DNA from: Polaribacter sp.
GTDB taxonomy: Bacteria; Bacteroidota; Bacteroidia; Flavobacteriales; Flavobacteriaceae
Length of the DNA stretch: 42,449 nt
NCBI GenBank assembly: GCA_018608545.1
Contig: JABAZI010000032.1
Coordinates: 3,372-45,820, forward strand
Direction of reading: 5' to 3'
Part shown: positions 7,888-15,598 of the stretch, one piece after another
Numbering within the stretch: the stretch's first letter is position 1
How the letters are laid out: the number at the start of each line of letters is the position of its first letter
The notes under the pieces: model-generated
The model's database searches: none
The model's input: only the letters and a program-made list of their open reading frames with translations
What the model was told of the DNA's origin: nothing
Position numbers and translations under genes: made by a program

Positions 7888-7942
7888 CTATTAATTCTAT
7901 AAAACAAGGGTGTTTATTACTCTTAGAATTGAAAATTTCCGT

Positions 7943-9370
7943 TTAAAATGTCAATTTTTTAGTAAGGTCGTCAACATACTTTCGAAACTGCTTATCAGTT
8001 TCTGTTAAGTTATCAACAGTTTTACAAGCGTGTAATACCGTAGCATGATCTCTTTGTCCAATTTGATTACCAATACTCGCCAGGGAGGTTTTAGTCAATC
8101 TTTTTGCAAAGAACATTGCTAATTGTCTTGCCTGAACAATATGGCGTTTACGGGTTTTAGATTGAAGCGTTGCTACATCCATATCAAAATATTTAGAAAC
8201 TTCTTTTTGTATGTAATCTATAGAAACTTCTTTTTTGGTGTTTTTTACAAATTTATCTACGATCTGTTTTGCCAATTCGAGAGAAAACTCTCTTCTATTG
8301 AAAGAAGCTTGAGCAATCATAGAGATGATAACCCCCTCTAATTCTCGTACGTTTGATTTAATATTCTTAGCAATGTATTCTACTATATCGTCTGGCATTT
8401 GCACGCCATCTCTAAATAATTTATTTTGAAGGATAGAAATCCTAGTTTCGAAATCTGGAGCTTGTAATTCAGCAGATAGCCCCCATTTAAAACGAGACAA
8501 TAAACGCTGTTCAATATCTTGCATATCTACAGGTGCCTTGTCTGATGTTAATATCACCTGTTTTCCATTTTGGTGTAGGTGGTTAAAAATATGAAAGAAA
8601 ACATCCTGTGTTCCAGCTTTACCGGAAAGAAATTGAACATCATCAATGACTAATACATCAATCATTTGATAAAAATGAATAAAATCGTTTCTTGTATTTG
8701 ATTTTACTGAATCAATGAACTGTTGTGTGAATTTTTCAGAAGAAATGTACAACACAGTTTTGTCAGGGTATTTATCTTTAATATCAACGCCTATAGCATG
8801 AGATAAGTGTGTTTTACCCAAGCCAACACCTCCATAGATTAATAAGGGATTAAAAGAGGTTCCTCCTGGCTTATTAGCTACTGCCATTCCAGCAGATCGT
8901 GCCAATCTATTTGAATCTCCTTCAACAAAATTATCAAAATTATAATTTGGGTTTAATTGTGATTCTATTTTTACTTTTTGTAATCCTGGAATTACAAAAG
9001 GATTTCTAAGTTCTCTTTTGTTAGATTCTAAAGGAATCGTAACTTTTTGTGATTTAAGAGGGTCTCTGTTTGAACTTGGAATTTTTACAATTTGAGGTCT
9101 ATTACTACTGTAATTATTCTCCATTTTAACATCATAAATCAATTTGGCATCAGTTCCCAATTGTTTTACGAGTGCAACCCGTAATAATTTAATATAATGT
9201 TCTTCTAACCATTCATAAAAAAACTTACTAGGCACTTGAATCGTTAATGCTTCTCCCGAAATTTTCACTGGCTTTATAGGCTCAAACCAAGTTTTATAAG
9301 CCTGTGGTTTTATGTTGTCTTTTATAAAAATAAGACATTCATTCCAAACTGAGTCAGCAGTTAAAGTCAT
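7943..9370 (-). CDS. dnaA: Chromosomal replication initiator DnaA
   Basis: AAA+ ATPase that binds DnaA boxes and melts the replication origin. Domain I (about residues 1-85) includes the TWFEPIKPV segment. Walker A is GGVGLGKTH (180-188), Walker B is VLVIDDVQF (239-247), and the AAA+ sensor region includes QRLLSRFKWG. The C-terminal DNA-binding domain carries the DnaA signature GQRDHATVLHACKTVDNL. The length of 475 is normal. A TTATTCACA box lies about 80 bp upstream, consistent with autoregulation. No dnaN or recF neighbour is visible, so gene context does not mark an origin here. Confidence 0.98.
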   Translation of the reverse strand: MTLTADSVWNECLIFIKDNIKPQAYKTWFEPIKPVKISGEALTIQVPSKFFYEWLEEHYIKLLRVALVKQLGTDAKLIYDVKMENNYSSNRPQIVKIPSSNRDPLKSQKVTIPLESNKRELRNPFVIPGLQKVKIESQLNPNYNFDNFVEGDSNRLARSAGMAVANKPGGTSFNPLLIYGGVGLGKTHLSHAIGVDIKDKYPDKTVLYISSEKFTQQFIDSVKSNTRNDFIHFYQMIDVLVIDDVQFLSGKAGTQDVFFHIFNHLHQNGKQVILTSDKAPVDMQDIEQRLLSRFKWGLSAELQAPDFETRISILQNKLFRDGVQMPDDIVEYIAKNIKSNVRELEGVIISMIAQASFNRREFSLELAKQIVDKFVKNTKKEVSIDYIQKEVSKYFDMDVATLQSKTRKRHIVQARQLAMFFAKRLTKTSLASIGNQIGQRDHATVLHACKTVDNLTETDKQFRKYVDDLTKKLTF

Positions 9371-9449
9371 TTAGCTAGGATAAATTTAAAAGTTTTTTAA
9401 TTCGTTTAAAAATGGTTTAATATTGCCATTAATTAGGGTTACACAAAAG

Positions 9450-9458
9450 TGTGAATAA
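9450..9458 (-). promoter_or_regulatory. DnaA box upstream of dnaA
   Basis: The minus strand reads TTATTCACA, which fits the TTWTNCACA DnaA-box consensus at every position. A partial inverted match (GGTTACACA) lies next to it at 9438-9446, so the pair resembles TTACACaaaaGTGTGAA. Autoregulation of dnaA is the likely role; a single good box in a 164-bp intergenic region is too little to call an origin. Confidence 0.45.
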
Positions 9459-9534
9459 AATTCAGTATAAAAAAATTAAATTGCTATTGATTATTAATTA
9501 TTTTTTACGTAACATAACAAAAAAATAAAATTCA

Positions 9535-9939
9535 GTGAAGTTGCAAAAATTCATTACCAAAACAAGAATTCGATATTCAGAAACCGACCAAATGGGAGTG
9601 GTTTATCACGGAAACTACGCTCAGTTTTTTGAATTAGGAAGAACGGAATGGCTTCGTTCTCTTGGGGTCACTTATAAAGACATGGAAAATAATGGAATAA
9701 TACTCCCTGTAATTTCATTACAATGTGATTTTATTAAATCTGCCCTCTATGATGATGTTCTAACCATAGAAACTTTTCTTAAAAAAACACCACTTGTAAA
9801 AATTGCGTTTAATTATGAAATTAAAAATCAAAATGATGAATTAATTTGCACAGGAAACTCAGTATTAGCTTTTATGAACAGCAAAACAATGAAACCGATG
9901 CGATGTCCTGATTATTTACTAAACAGTTTGAAAATATAA
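9535..9939 (+). CDS. Acyl-CoA thioesterase, 4HBT/YbgC-FadM family
   Basis: Predicted hotdog-fold thioesterase hydrolysing acyl-CoA. TRIRYSETDQMGVVYHGNYAQFFELGRTEWLR carries the family signature with the catalytic aspartate in ETDQMGVVYHGNY. The length of 134 is standard for YbgC-like proteins. The start chosen is GTG 9535; TTG 9541 is the alternative and the protein is otherwise unchanged. It is transcribed away from dnaA across a shared 164-bp AT-rich region. There is no Tol-Pal gene nearby, so the Tol-Pal link known for proteobacterial YbgC is not supported here. Substrate chain length is unknown. Confidence 0.92.
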   Translation: MKLQKFITKTRIRYSETDQMGVVYHGNYAQFFELGRTEWLRSLGVTYKDMENNGIILPVISLQCDFIKSALYDDVLTIETFLKKTPLVKIAFNYEIKNQNDELICTGNSVLAFMNSKTMKPMRCPDYLLNSLKI

Positions 9940-9982
9940 GATCTCTTTACTTTTCCACTTTTATTGAAATCATTGCGAAACG

Positions 9983-10588
9983 TTATTTCATTTTAATTTC
10001 AACTTGATACAAATTTTTAAAAATATTATAAATAGTTTCTGAATCTTTTTTTCGAACAGAAATTTCGTATTCACAATTCATTTCTAATTGTTGACGAACA
10101 ATCTGTATTTTTTTTTCTCTAATAATTCTCATTACCGTGTTCATTAAATTATAATTGAATGTTATTAAGAAGAGGGTATTTATTGTTTTTTCTATAACAT
10201 CTGATGCTTCTAAGGTAATTTTTGCAGATGTTTTATATGCAGAAATCAAACCACCAACACCGAGTTTCACCCCTCCAAAATACCGTACACAAACTACCAA
10301 AATATTAGTTAACTGAAACGATTGAATTTGACCATGAATAGGGATTCCTGCAGAATTATTTGGCTCACCATCATCATTTGCTCTGAATCTAATTTCCGAG
10401 ACCCCTAATTGATAAGCGTAACAAAAATGACGCGCAGAATGATGTTTTTTTTTCAAAACCCCCAAACAGTCTTTTACATCATCTTCAGATAGAACAGGAA
10501 AAGCATAACCGAAAAACTTACTTGCTTTCTCTTTGTATAACGTTTCTTTTGTAGGGACGTGTATTGTCCTGTAAGTATCACTTAACAT
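9983..10588 (-). CDS. yigZ: YigZ/IMPACT family protein (UPF0029)
   Basis: Conserved cytosolic protein of uncertain biochemical role. The N-terminal Impact domain is clear (KASKFFGYAFPV, then RANDDGEPNNSAGIPI and VVCVRYFGGVKLGVGGLISAY), and the C-terminal third looks like the ferredoxin-like DUF1949 domain. The length of 201 is normal. The ATG overlaps the stop of the upstream EamA gene by one base, so it is the last gene of the ribD-led group. The eukaryotic homologue IMPACT regulates translation through GCN1; a similar role in bacteria is not established. Confidence 0.92.
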   Translation of the reverse strand: MLSDTYRTIHVPTKETLYKEKASKFFGYAFPVLSEDDVKDCLGVLKKKHHSARHFCYAYQLGVSEIRFRANDDGEPNNSAGIPIHGQIQSFQLTNILVVCVRYFGGVKLGVGGLISAYKTSAKITLEASDVIEKTINTLFLITFNYNLMNTVMRIIREKKIQIVRQQLEMNCEYEISVRKKDSETIYNIFKNLYQVEIKMK

Positions 10589-11451
10589 TAGGCCAAGGTG
10601 ACTAAAATGATTCCTAGAATTGCTAAAGAAACCCCAATTTTATTTTTAATACCAAAATGCTCTTTAAACAAAATCAAACCTACAATTGAGGAAACAATTA
10701 CAATTGCTACATTATTCAACGTAAAAAGGGTAGAACTTTCAAACCCGTCTGTTTGAAGTGCTTTGATTAAAAAAACAATAGAATAATAATTAGGAACTCC
10801 CAAAATAATCCCAGCAATTATATTTTTAAACCCGAAAGAACTTCTTTTTTTTAAGGCTTTTATTCCCAAGATGATAGTTCCAAAAAAAGCTGCAATTGCA
10901 AATAAACTTCCTGAAAAAACGGCAACCTCTTCCTTTGGAACAAAATGTACCTCAATATATTTTAAAGAAGTATCAATGATTCCTGAACCAAAAAAAAGCA
11001 ACATAGGAAAAAGTAATCCAACTTTTTTAAAATCATCTTCACCCTCTTTAATCGACGCTAGATACACTGCAATTAAAGCAATAATAATACCTGCTATTTT
11101 CAGAAAATTGACAGATTCGTCATACAGAAGAATTCCAAAAAATATAGGAATCACTACAGACATTTTTCCTGAAATTGAGGCAACAGAAATTCCATTTTTT
11201 TGAGCTGTCATTGCCATTACAAAAAATATCGAAACAAACATGGCTCCTAAAAATAATGCTCCATAAAACCAAGGTTGATCGGGAATCTCTGAAATCAAAA
11301 TCGTCTTTTCTGAAGATAGAAATCCTAAAATAAAGGCAACTATGTAATTGACTACGATGGCTTTTAAAGTATCAATTTTGTAAATACCAAAGTATTTAAA
11401 TATGATAAATAAACCTGTAGAAAAAAGAATACTTAGAAATAAATATATCAA
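10588..11451 (-). CDS. EamA/DMT-superfamily permease
   Basis: Predicted ten-helix inner-membrane drug/metabolite transporter built from two EamA repeats. Hydrophobic helices run throughout, with the typical second-repeat end VSSIVGLILFKEHFGIKNKIGVSLAILGIILV. The ORF track begins at 11514 and adds 21 polar residues overlapping the HAD gene. I prefer TTG at 11451, which overlaps the HAD stop as TTGA and starts directly at the first helix, giving 287 residues. Substrate unknown; members move amino acids, metabolites or drugs. Its neighbours in the ribD group do not identify a cargo, though flavin-related transport cannot be excluded. Confidence 0.87.
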   Translation of the reverse strand: MIYLFLSILFSTGLFIIFKYFGIYKIDTLKAIVVNYIVAFILGFLSSEKTILISEIPDQPWFYGALFLGAMFVSIFFVMAMTAQKNGISVASISGKMSVVIPIFFGILLYDESVNFLKIAGIIIALIAVYLASIKEGEDDFKKVGLLFPMLLFFGSGIIDTSLKYIEVHFVPKEEVAVFSGSLFAIAAFFGTIILGIKALKKRSSFGFKNIIAGIILGVPNYYSIVFLIKALQTDGFESSTLFTLNNVAIVIVSSIVGLILFKEHFGIKNKIGVSLAILGIILVTLA

Positions 11452-12059
11452 AATAAATGTTGTTTTTTTATGAATAATTGAGTTACATCCTCTTGATGAG
11501 GTTTTAAATTCCATGTATGGATTCCCATGGCCTCAGCTGCCGCAGTATTTTCTTTTAAATCATCTATGAATAAGGTTTCTTCAGCTATTAAATTATTTTC
11601 ATTTAAAGCTAACTCATAAATTTTATTGTCGGGTTTTCTTAAATTAATCTCATGAGATAAATAAAATTGCTCAAAACAATTTTTAAACTCCATATATTGT
11701 TTTAAACCCCAATTGTTTTGAATCCATGAAATATGCAAATCGTTGGTATTACTCAATAAAAACAATCTGTATTTTTTACTATTGTAAAGTTCTTTTAAAA
11801 AAGAAAATCTGTTGCGAGGAAAATTTAATAAAATTGAATTCCATGCGAAAACTAATTCTAAGACAGAAACTCCAAACTGAGAAGAAAAGAAATTTGTGAA
11901 TTCTTGAGTAGACATCAATCCTTTTTCATATTGATGAGCAACAGCAATCAATTGATCCGAAACACCTGGAACTCCTAATTTTTGTAATTCTCTTTGGGGT
12001 GCTTTTTTATCTAAATTGATAAAGATATCGCCAAAATCAAAAATAATATTCTTAATCAT
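11448..12059 (-). CDS. HAD-superfamily hydrolase
   Basis: Predicted phosphatase of the epoxide-hydrolase-N-like/YihX branch. Motif I is IIFDFGDIFINLD with the nucleophilic aspartate in DFG, motif II is LFLLSNTN, motif III includes LRKPDNKIYELAL, and motif IV is TLFIDDLKENTAAAEAMG. The length of 203 is typical. It overlaps the end of ribD by eight bases. Riboflavin synthesis needs a phosphatase acting on the pyrimidine phosphate made by RibD, and HAD enzymes do this in other bacteria, so that role is an attractive but unproven inference from position. Confidence 0.9.
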   Translation of the reverse strand: MIKNIIFDFGDIFINLDKKAPQRELQKLGVPGVSDQLIAVAHQYEKGLMSTQEFTNFFSSQFGVSVLELVFAWNSILLNFPRNRFSFLKELYNSKKYRLFLLSNTNDLHISWIQNNWGLKQYMEFKNCFEQFYLSHEINLRKPDNKIYELALNENNLIAEETLFIDDLKENTAAAEAMGIHTWNLKPHQEDVTQLFIKKQHLF

Positions 12060-13044
12060 TTACATACCTTTTTAACACATCTGTATGAACATCCATTTGT
12101 TCGCATGAAGACCTGTTTAAATTAGGAGACGGAATGCCTTCTTTAAATTCTTTATCACCTATAAAAACCCTTGCTTCGTCCCATAAATTTTCATCTATAA
12201 AGGTTTGTAATGTTTGCAAACCTCCTTCTATAATAACGGATTGAATGTGATTTTCTTGCAATACTTTACAAATTTGAATGGCAATATTTTTCGAAAAATT
12301 AATCTCTTCAAAAACCAGCTTCTTTTCACGTTGTTGTGGCTTCATCCCTAATCCGGTGATCACTATTGTTTGTATACTCGCATCAAAAATAGTGGCTGTT
12401 TTGGGAATTCTCAAATTTCTATCTAGTACAATCCTCACAGGATCTTGACCAATCCAACTTCTTACATTTAATTTTGGATTGTCGTCAATTACAGTAGAGG
12501 TGCCTACCAAAACTGCATGTTCTTTACTTCTCCATTGATGAACGAGTTGTTGCGAGTATTGATTCGAGATCCAAACAGGTTCTTGTTTCTCTTTTGAAAG
12601 AGGAGCGATAAAACCATCTTTAGTTTCAGCCCATTTTAGAATAATATAAGGCCTCTTTTTTTCCTGAACTGTAAAAAACCGTTGATGATGTTTAATACAT
12701 TCACTTTCTAAGACTCCTACAACCACACTCACTCCTGCATTTTTAAGACGATCAACTCCCTTACCTGCAACCAGACAATTTGAATCTATACAACCAATAA
12801 CTACTTTTTTAGGCTGGTATTTGATAATTAAATCTGCACAAGGAGGTGTTTTTCCATAATGAGAACAGGGCTCTAGGGTTACGTATATAATTGACTCTTT
12901 AATAAGAGAGGTATCTTTTACAGATTGTATTGCATTAACTTCTGCGTGATTTCCTCCATAGGCGGAAGTAACCCCCTCACCAATAATTGTATCATTATAC
13001 ACAATAACAGCGCCAACAGAAGGATTTGGGCGCGTGAACCCCAC
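12052..13044 (-). CDS. ribD: Riboflavin biosynthesis deaminase/reductase RibD (start uncertain)
   Basis: Bifunctional cytosolic enzyme that deaminates and then reduces the GTP-derived pyrimidine in riboflavin synthesis. The deaminase zinc site is visible as H33 and E35 in NHAEVNAI plus C60 and C69 in PCSHYGKTPPC (numbered from GTG 13044). The reductase half includes RPYIILKWAETKDGFI and SVIIEGG. Starting at GTG 13044 removes the first helix of the deaminase fold. The frame continues upstream with NHEKYIKRCLLIAKRGVGF, which fits the family N-terminus, but the only codon before it is ATC (13095), just after a stop at 13102-13104. The real protein probably starts there or the base is wrong. Confidence 0.93.
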   Translation of the reverse strand: MGFTRPNPSVGAVIVYNDTIIGEGVTSAYGGNHAEVNAIQSVKDTSLIKESIIYVTLEPCSHYGKTPPCADLIIKYQPKKVVIGCIDSNCLVAGKGVDRLKNAGVSVVVGVLESECIKHHQRFFTVQEKKRPYIILKWAETKDGFIAPLSKEKQEPVWISNQYSQQLVHQWRSKEHAVLVGTSTVIDDNPKLNVRSWIGQDPVRIVLDRNLRIPKTATIFDASIQTIVITGLGMKPQQREKKLVFEEINFSKNIAIQICKVLQENHIQSVIIEGGLQTLQTFIDENLWDEARVFIGDKEFKEGIPSPNLNRSSCEQMDVHTDVLKRYVND

Positions 13045-13095
13045 ACCTCTTTTGGCGATTAATAGACATCTTTTTATGTATTTTTCGTGATTGAT
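13045..13095 (-). other. Probable in-frame 5' extension of ribD lacking a standard start codon
   Basis: Translation of this stretch gives an RibD-like first helix (INHEKYIKRCLLIAKRG). No ATG, GTG or TTG occurs in frame between the stop at 13102-13104 and GTG 13044. An ATC sits exactly where an ATG would be expected. Confidence 0.6.
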
Positions 13096-13132
13096 AGTAT
13101 ACTACTTTACAGAAAACTGAATCAAATTTAAT

Positions 13133-13591
13133 TTAAAATTTGATTTTTGCAGTTTTATCTATTAAAATTTCTTTTTTAAAGCCTACAATATGATATATTA
13201 AACTTCCTTTGATTTGGACATTTATTTCATTGGTTAATACAGTATTTACAAGACTGCTTAAAAAATCTTTATTTGAGGTGCTTAAAATATCTTTGGCAGG
13301 AATATTTAAATGCAAAGGAACTGTAAATTTATCTTCAGAAGGTACTTTAAACTCATCAGAAAAAACGTGTACAAGCTCAACACCATTGACAACTACCTTA
13401 ATTTGATCCGTGGAAATTGAACCCCCAACATGATTTGGATTTTCAAAAAAAGCCACCGCTTTCAGACGAATTGTACTTGAAGAAAAACTTACCAACTTGA
13501 CATCATCTACCTTTACAAAGATAGGCTGCTTAGTCAGCGAGCAACTTATTAATACTAAAAATAAAAGCAGAAAAGATAGCGAATATTTCAT
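13133..13591 (-). CDS. LEA type 2 family lipoprotein
   Basis: Predicted lipoprotein with a lipobox (VLISC, cysteine near residue 17) and a single immunoglobulin-like LEA14/WHy domain. That domain is suggested by the pattern VDDVKLVSFSSSTIRLKAVAFFENPNHVG and VPLHLNIPAKDI. The length of 152 fits. Plant LEA14 relatives are linked to desiccation, but the bacterial role is unknown. It is the first gene of the minus-strand group that continues into ribD after a 37-bp gap to the probable ribD start. It is divergent from the GNAT gene at 13643. Confidence 0.85.
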   Translation of the reverse strand: MKYSLSFLLLFLVLISCSLTKQPIFVKVDDVKLVSFSSSTIRLKAVAFFENPNHVGGSISTDQIKVVVNGVELVHVFSDEFKVPSEDKFTVPLHLNIPAKDILSTSNKDFLSSLVNTVLTNEINVQIKGSLIYHIVGFKKEILIDKTAKIKF

Positions 13592-13642
13592 CTAAATTGA
13601 TTAAAAATTAGGTACATTGCTCATGCAAAAATACAGTAATAA

Positions 13643-14134
13643 ATGACAAATAATGAGTTTATCATTAGAGAAATACAACCTGATGATAATGAGCACTTGG
13701 CAAATGTAATCAGAGAAGTAATTTTAGAGATGGGAGCTCCAAAAACTGGAACAGCTTATGAAGATAAAGCAACAGACCAAATGTTTGAAAACTTTCAAAA
13801 ACCAAGATCCTTTTACTACGTTGTAGAGTATAAAAACAAAGTCATCGGTGGGGCAGGGATTGCTCCTTTACAGAATTCTGAAAATGATTTCTGTGAACTT
13901 CAAAAAATGTATTTTCTACCCATACTAAGAGGCAAAGGCTTCGGCTCTAAACTAATAAAAACTTGTTTAAAAAAAGCAGTATTATCGGGATATAAAAACT
14001 GTTATCTAGAGACGATGCCCTATATGAAAGCCGCAACAACACTGTATAAAAAAAATGGCTTTATTAATTTAAAAAAACCCTTAGGAGACACAGGGCATTA
14101 TTCTTGTAATGTATGGATGCTCAAAAAGTTATGA
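13643..14134 (+). CDS. GNAT-family N-acetyltransferase
   Basis: Predicted acetyltransferase of unknown substrate. Clear GNAT features are FIIREIQPDDNEHLANVIREV at the N-terminus, the acetyl-CoA loop QKMYFLPILRGKGFGSKLIKTCLKKA near residues 92-117, and the late AATTLYKKNGFINL motif. The length of 163 is normal. The stop overlaps the prmC start as ATGA, so the two are translationally coupled. No functional connection to PrmC is evident; protein modification is a possible common theme but only a guess. Confidence 0.9.
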   Translation: MTNNEFIIREIQPDDNEHLANVIREVILEMGAPKTGTAYEDKATDQMFENFQKPRSFYYVVEYKNKVIGGAGIAPLQNSENDFCELQKMYFLPILRGKGFGSKLIKTCLKKAVLSGYKNCYLETMPYMKAATTLYKKNGFINLKKPLGDTGHYSCNVWMLKKL

Positions 14135-14997
14135 CTTTAAAAGAATGTAGATTACATATTCATGAAGCCCTTTCAAAAATCTATCCAAAAACAGAAATAG
14201 ATAGCTTCTTTTTTCTGATGATTGAGGAAAAATTAAACCTGCAAAGAATTGATACGGTTCTAAAACCTGATTTATTAATTTCTCAAGACAATTTAACAAC
14301 GTTCTTAAAAATCATCAAAAGACTTCAAAATGAAGAACCAATTCAATACATATTAAAAAAAACAAGCTTTTATGGGTTGCCATTTATTGTCGATAAAAAC
14401 ACCTTAATTCCAAGGCCAGAAACTGAAGAATTAGTTGCCTGGATTATCGAAGAAGCCTCAAAAGGTAAACTACATAAAAAAGACAAAATCTCAATTCTTG
14501 ACATCGGAACCGGAACCGGTTGTATTCCTATTTCTTTGGCTAAAAATTTAATAAAATCTTCTGTTTCCGCAATAGATATCTCTCAAAAAGCATTACTGAT
14601 TGCAAAAAAAAATGCGCTTTTAAATAACACTAAAATTGATTTTTTTGAAATGGACATCTTAAACACCGAAAGCCTTCCTCAAAAATTTGATATTATTGTA
14701 TCCAACCCACCCTATGTTAGAGAGTTAGAAAAAAGAGAAATCAAAAAGAATGTTTTACAAAATGAACCCCATTTAGCCTTGTTCGTCGACAACAATAATC
14801 CCTTACTTTTTTATAAAAAAATTGCAGATTTAGCAATTAAGTATCTCCGTCAAGATGGACTGCTTTTTTTTGAAATCAATCAATATCTAGAAAAAGAAAC
14901 TGTGAAAATGTTAGAAATGAAAGGATTTAAAAATATTGAATTAAGAAAAGATTTATTTGGCAATTATAGGATGATACAATGTAACAACATCCTATAA
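14131..14997 (+). CDS. prmC: Release factor glutamine methyltransferase PrmC (HemK)
   Basis: Methylates the GGQ glutamine of release factors RF1 and RF2 and so raises termination efficiency. The N-terminal helical domain (about 1-75) precedes a SAM-binding Rossmann fold with ILDIGTGTGCIPI (about 122-134). The signature NPPY is at about 192-195 in IVSNPPYVRE, and LIPRPETEELV is also typical. The ORF track starts at 14113, but ATG 14131 overlaps the GNAT stop (ATGA) and gives the expected N-terminus (MTLKEC), 288 residues in all. The stop faces that of the convergent hotdog gene with one base between them. Confidence 0.96.
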   Translation: MTLKECRLHIHEALSKIYPKTEIDSFFFLMIEEKLNLQRIDTVLKPDLLISQDNLTTFLKIIKRLQNEEPIQYILKKTSFYGLPFIVDKNTLIPRPETEELVAWIIEEASKGKLHKKDKISILDIGTGTGCIPISLAKNLIKSSVSAIDISQKALLIAKKNALLNNTKIDFFEMDILNTESLPQKFDIIVSNPPYVRELEKREIKKNVLQNEPHLALFVDNNNPLLFYKKIADLAIKYLRQDGLLFFEINQYLEKETVKMLEMKGFKNIELRKDLFGNYRMIQCNNIL

Positions 14998-14998
14998 A

Positions 14999-15457
14999 CT
15001 ATTTTACCTTTAAACTCCATTCAAATTGAAAACTTGAAACAATAACTCCAGCTGCATTAACCCCATCAGAAGTTAGCCTAACTATTTGACCTTCATTGGT
15101 TTCTATAGATTTCTGAATCGCTTCTTTAATTTGAATTCCACCGCTACAAGTAAACAATATTGTACCGATGGCTTTTTTAAAAAAGGCACTTTCCTGATGT
15201 GTAACTAGCATAGAGACGGTTCGATTGGACTTTTTAATTTCTTGCATTACTAATACTCCTGTACTCATTTCCGCAGCCATCCCTTGAGCTGCCCAAAACA
15301 TACTTTTAAACGGATTTTGATTGAGCCATTGATATTTAATCCTTACAACAGCAGTAGTCTCAGTTATTGATTTTACTCTCATTCCACTGATATAGGCCAG
15401 AGGAAGATTGAATAACATAAATAAATTTATTCTTGTAGGTGTTATTATCATCTTCAT
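14999..15457 (-). CDS. DUF4442 hotdog-fold protein
   Basis: Predicted PaaI/thioesterase-like hotdog protein of unknown substrate. The pattern NLFMLFNLPLAYISGMRVKSITETTAVVRIKYQWLNQNPFKSMFWAAQGMAAEMSTG matches DUF4442 as I recall it. The track starts at TTG 15472; ATG 15457 (MKMIITPTRIN) is preferred, with ATG 15451 as a second option. About 152 residues. Transcribed divergently from the secreted esterase at 15599. Enzymatic activity is not shown by the sequence, since the family lacks a universal catalytic residue that I can point to. Confidence 0.8.
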   Translation of the reverse strand: MKMIITPTRINLFMLFNLPLAYISGMRVKSITETTAVVRIKYQWLNQNPFKSMFWAAQGMAAEMSTGVLVMQEIKKSNRTVSMLVTHQESAFFKKAIGTILFTCSGGIQIKEAIQKSIETNEGQIVRLTSDGVNAAGVIVSSFQFEWSLKVK

Positions 15458-15598
15458 TTTATGTGATTGCAATTTACTTCTTTTTAAAAGAAATAATTGT
15501 AATTTAATTGTGTGTTAAAATAATACTAAAACAAGATTACTAAAACTTCAAGTAAAGTATATAATGAGTATCTTTAATATTATATATCATATTGAAAA

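Noticed and set aside
9371-9534. Possible replication origin beside dnaA
   Set aside because: Only one consensus DnaA box plus one partial box in 164 bp, with no box cluster, no dnaN or recF neighbour and no visible unwinding-element repeats. Strand-skew data would be needed.
10871-11203. Plus-strand ORF of 110 codons
   Set aside because: Antisense to the EamA transporter; low-complexity serine/lysine/proline translation typical of a shadow frame.
13092-13132. FMN riboswitch upstream of ribD
   Set aside because: The gap is too short and has none of the conserved RFN blocks; ribD follows an upstream gene on the same strand.
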